This document shows, one piece after another, positions 5,255 to 7,149 of a DNA stretch of 7,149 nucleotides (its first letter is position 1; every line of letters starts with the position of its first letter). The notes below the pieces were generated by a model. That model was not told the DNA's origin and searched no databases. It saw only the letters and a program-made list of their open reading frames with translations. The translations under genes and the position numbers were made by a program. This DNA comes from an uncultured Chitinophagales bacterium. Lineage in GTDB: Bacteria; Bacteroidota; Bacteroidia; Chitinophagales; Chitinophagaceae. The DNA is taken from positions 1-7,149 of the forward strand of contig CAMPIQ010000172.1 of the NCBI GenBank assembly GCA_946886475.1, written 5' to 3'.

Positions 5255-6922
5255 ATGGCTGAAGTGATCCTGATGCCCAGACTGAGCGATACAATGACCG
5301 AAGGGGTGATTGCTGCCTGGCATAAAAAAATTGGAGATCCTGTTAAGAAGGGTGAATTACTGGCTGAGATTGAAACAGATAAGGCCACAATGGAACTGGA
5401 AAGTTATAAGGAAGGCACATTGCTCCATATAGGCGGTGACAAAGGCTCCAAGATCCAGGTAGACGAATTACTGGCCATTATCGGAAAGCCTGGTGAGGAT
5501 ATTTCACAATACACCAGCGGTAATGGGTCGAAAGGCAAAACGGATACACAAAAGCCGGTAAACAAAGAAACAGATACTTCCGATAAAGCTGAGGGCGATA
5601 CTCCACCTGCAAAACAAACATCAACCTCTGCTTCATCTTCTGCAGGTGCCGGAATGGATCTTTCTAAAATGGAAGAAGTTGTGTTGATGCCCCGCCTTAG
5701 TGATACCATGACGGAAGGAGTAGTGGCTTCCTGGCATAAAAAAGTTGGTGATAGTGTAAAGAAAGGTGAAGTGCTGGCTGATATCGAAACAGATAAGGCC
5801 ACAATGGAATTGGAAAGTTACAAGAACGGAACTTTATTATACCAGGGTGCAAAAGATGGAGAAAAGATCCAGGTGAACGACCTTTTATGCATCATTGGAG
5901 ATAAGGCAAAAGTGGATGTTGATGCTATTGTAGCAGCATCAAAAGGCGGAAATGAAGGTCAGCAGACCCCGAAAGAAGGCAAACAGGAAGCCGAAGCCCA
6001 AGGAAAGCAGACAGATATCCCTTCCCAAAATAATGAGGTAAAACAGGCTGACGGAAGAATAAAAGCCTCGCCCCTGGCCAAAAAACTCGCAAAGGAAAAA
6101 GGCATTGACATTTACCAGGTTCAGGGTACTGGCGATAATGGCAGGATCACCAAATCGGATATTGATAATTTTAAACCATCACAGACAGCCCCTGCGCAAC
6201 CACAAAAAATGGGTGCAGCACAACCAATTGTTTCCGGAGAAGAAGGATATAAGGATCTGGATGTTTCTCAAATGAGAAAAGTGATAGCCAAAAGACTGGG
6301 AGAAAGCAAGTTTGGCGCACCACATTTCTATCTCACCATGGAGATCAATATGGATAATGCCATGCAGTCGAGAACGCAGATGAATGAAGTGAGTGAGGTA
6401 AAGATCTCCTTCAATGATATGATTGTAAAGGCTGCATCTATGGCATTACGTAAACATCCTGCTGTAAACAGTTCATGGATGGGGGACGTAATCCGCCAGT
6501 ATCAGCACATTCATATCGGAATAGCTGTTGCTATTGAAGATGGATTAATTGTTCCGGTTATCAGGTTTGCGGACCAGAAGACCTTAAGCCAGATAGCTGC
6601 AGAAAGCAAAGAACTTTCAGGTAAAGCAAGAAATAAAAAACTTCAGCCCAACGAGTTTACAGGTAACACATTCACCATATCTAATCTTGGCATGATGGAT
6701 ATTGAAGAATTCACAGCCATTATAAATCCGCCTGACAGTGCTATCATGGCAGTTGGTAGGATCAGGGAAGTGGTAGTAAGAAAAGGCGAAGGATTTGGAT
6801 TCAGCAACGTAATGAAAATCACGCTGAGCTGCGATCATCGTAGTGTTGACGGAGCTGTAGGTGCAAGTTTCCTCCAAACATTTAAGAAGTTTATGGAGAA
6901 TCCGGTAACCATGCTGGTTTGA
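5255..6922 (+). CDS. pdhC: Pyruvate dehydrogenase E2: dihydrolipoyllysine acetyltransferase, two lipoyl domains
   Basis: The E2 core of pyruvate dehydrogenase moves the acetyl group made by E1 from lipoyl-lysine to CoA, forming acetyl-CoA in the cytosol. The 555-residue protein has two lipoyl domains (~3-80 and ~141-218), each with ETDKATMELES; the lipoylated lysines are Lys43 and Lys181. Flexible linkers rich in Lys, Thr, Ser and Gln follow (~88-135 and ~220-265). A peripheral subunit-binding domain (~269-306, ASPLAKKLAKEKGID through GTGDNGRITKSDI) docks E1/E3. The catalytic domain (~333-555) ends with DHRSVDG, giving His528 and Asp532 of the DHRxxDG active site. MPRLSDTM and the C-terminus favour the pyruvate form over the 2-oxoglutarate or branched-chain E2s, though a search would be needed for certainty. 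The ATG at 5255 begins directly at the lipoyl domain. No E1 or E3 gene is adjacent, so the complex is encoded at scattered loci or just outside the window. A terminator overlaps the stop codon. Confidence 0.95.
   Translation: MAEVILMPRLSDTMTEGVIAAWHKKIGDPVKKGELLAEIETDKATMELESYKEGTLLHIGGDKGSKIQVDELLAIIGKPGEDISQYTSGNGSKGKTDTQKPVNKETDTSDKAEGDTPPAKQTSTSASSSAGAGMDLSKMEEVVLMPRLSDTMTEGVVASWHKKVGDSVKKGEVLADIETDKATMELESYKNGTLLYQGAKDGEKIQVNDLLCIIGDKAKVDVDAIVAASKGGNEGQQTPKEGKQEAEAQGKQTDIPSQNNEVKQADGRIKASPLAKKLAKEKGIDIYQVQGTGDNGRITKSDIDNFKPSQTAPAQPQKMGAAQPIVSGEEGYKDLDVSQMRKVIAKRLGESKFGAPHFYLTMEINMDNAMQSRTQMNEVSEVKISFNDMIVKAASMALRKHPAVNSSWMGDVIRQYQHIHIGIAVAIEDGLIVPVIRFADQKTLSQIAAESKELSGKARNKKLQPNEFTGNTFTISNLGMMDIEEFTAIINPPDSAIMAVGRIREVVVRKGEGFGFSNVMKITLSCDHRSVDGAVGASFLQTFKKFMENPVTMLV
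5261..5914 (+). repeat. Intragenic duplication of the lipoyl domain (414-base offset)
   Basis: Bases 5261-5500 and 5675-5914 encode the two lipoyl domains of E2, offset by exactly 414 bases (138 codons). Most of the DNA has drifted at synonymous sites, but 5372-5406 and 5786-5820, around the lipoylated lysine, match at 34 of 35 bases. Multiple lipoyl domains are normal in E2 proteins; the local near-identity suggests recent conversion or strong constraint. Confidence 0.85.
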
Positions 6923-6980
6923 ACCTCGGAGGTTGGCATAAATAATTGACCTTGGAGTGTGAACCTCCGAGGTTTTTTTT
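6922..6980 (+). terminator. Rho-independent terminator of the E2 gene
   Basis: AACCTCGGAGGTT (6922-6934) and AACCTCCGAGGTT (6962-6974) are perfect 13-base reverse complements around a 27-base loop, followed by an 8-T run (6973-6980). The left arm begins at the last base of the TGA stop codon. Each arm is itself almost palindromic (AACCT, three bases, AGGTT), so the right arm plus T-run could also act alone as a minimal terminator. There is no A-run before the left arm, so it should work only on + strand transcripts. Confidence 0.88.
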
Positions 6981-6996
6981 AAAGATCCGTGCAACA

Positions 6997-7149
6997 GGGA
7001 TTTCATTTTTGGGATTTCATTACCGGGATCTCAATATCAGCATCTCATTACCAGATCTCCTTCTATTATCTGAATCAAGGATTTCATTATTAGCATCTCA
7101 TTACCAGATCTCCTTCTATTATCTGAATCAAGGATCTCATTATTAGGAT
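6997..7149. repeat. Nested tandem repeat array (14-base unit, 53-base higher-order period)
   Basis: Four 14-base units of the form GGGATYTCATTAYY lie head to tail at 6997-7010, 7011-7024, 7025-7038 and 7039-7052. From 7039 a 53-base period begins: 7039-7091 and 7092-7144 match at 52 of 53 positions, each made of a 14-base unit, a 25-base insert and another 14-base unit. A third period starts at 7145 and is cut by the window edge. Because 53 is not a multiple of 3, any frame through it shifts in every copy, so it is noncoding. It looks like a variable-number tandem repeat after the terminator. Confidence 0.88.

Noticed and set aside
5654..5656. Internal ATG (Met134) in the E2 gene as a second start giving a one-lipoyl-domain form
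   Set aside because: No ribosome-binding or promoter signal supports it; an ATG in a linker before a domain is expected by chance.
7039..7144. CRISPR array
   Set aside because: The two 53-base periods are almost identical throughout, with no unique spacers alternating with shorter repeats, and no cas genes are present.
6946..7146. Plus-strand open frame of 66 codons after the E2 gene
   Set aside because: It starts inside the terminator loop and runs through a 53-base repeat whose period is not a multiple of three, so the repeated copies are read in different frames; no protein character is visible.

Overview
The window looks like a piece of a Bacteroidota chromosome, probably of the Chitinophagales/Sphingobacteriales type. 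The base composition is moderately AT-rich, the start codons lack clear Shine-Dalgarno sequences, at least one start is preceded by the Bacteroidota -7 promoter motif (TAnnTTTG), and the proteins have the Lys/Asn/Ile-rich character of that phylum. The lineage is inferred from these traits, not from a search.

Layout: four intact protein genes, all on the + strand, separated by gaps of roughly 100 to 220 bases. They are (1) a lipoprotein L,D-transpeptidase of the YcbB/LdtD type at 210-1835; (2) an uncharacterised GNAT-like acyltransferase-fold protein whose likely start is 1960 rather than 1882, ending at 3129; (3) dnaX, the DNA polymerase III gamma/tau subunit, at 3234-5036; and (4) the E2 subunit of pyruvate dehydrogenase with two lipoyl domains at 5255-6922, closed by a strong intrinsic terminator. 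The last ~150 bases are a nested tandem repeat array that runs off the right edge.

The genes serve unrelated housekeeping jobs (cell-wall cross-linking, unknown acyl transfer, replication clamp loading, central carbon metabolism). The gap sizes, the internal promoter-like sites and the terminator suggest mostly separate transcription units, not one operon. No mobile element, CRISPR array, tRNA, rRNA or defence system is visible.

The most interesting signals lie inside or between ordinary genes. dnaX carries two candidate slippage sites: an A9 run exactly at the boundary between the clamp-loader domains and the tau tail, with an SD-like purine tract upstream and a -1 stop two codons later; and an in-frame A AAA AAG heptamer near codon 432 followed by a 7-bp hairpin. 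Either could make a short gamma-like form. A 29-base motif is shared by the dnaX and E2 upstream regions. The 3' array combines a 14-base unit with a 53-base higher-order period. The E2 lipoyl domains share a nearly identical DNA patch around the lipoylated lysine. The uncharacterised GNAT-like gene is the only protein here without a clear function.
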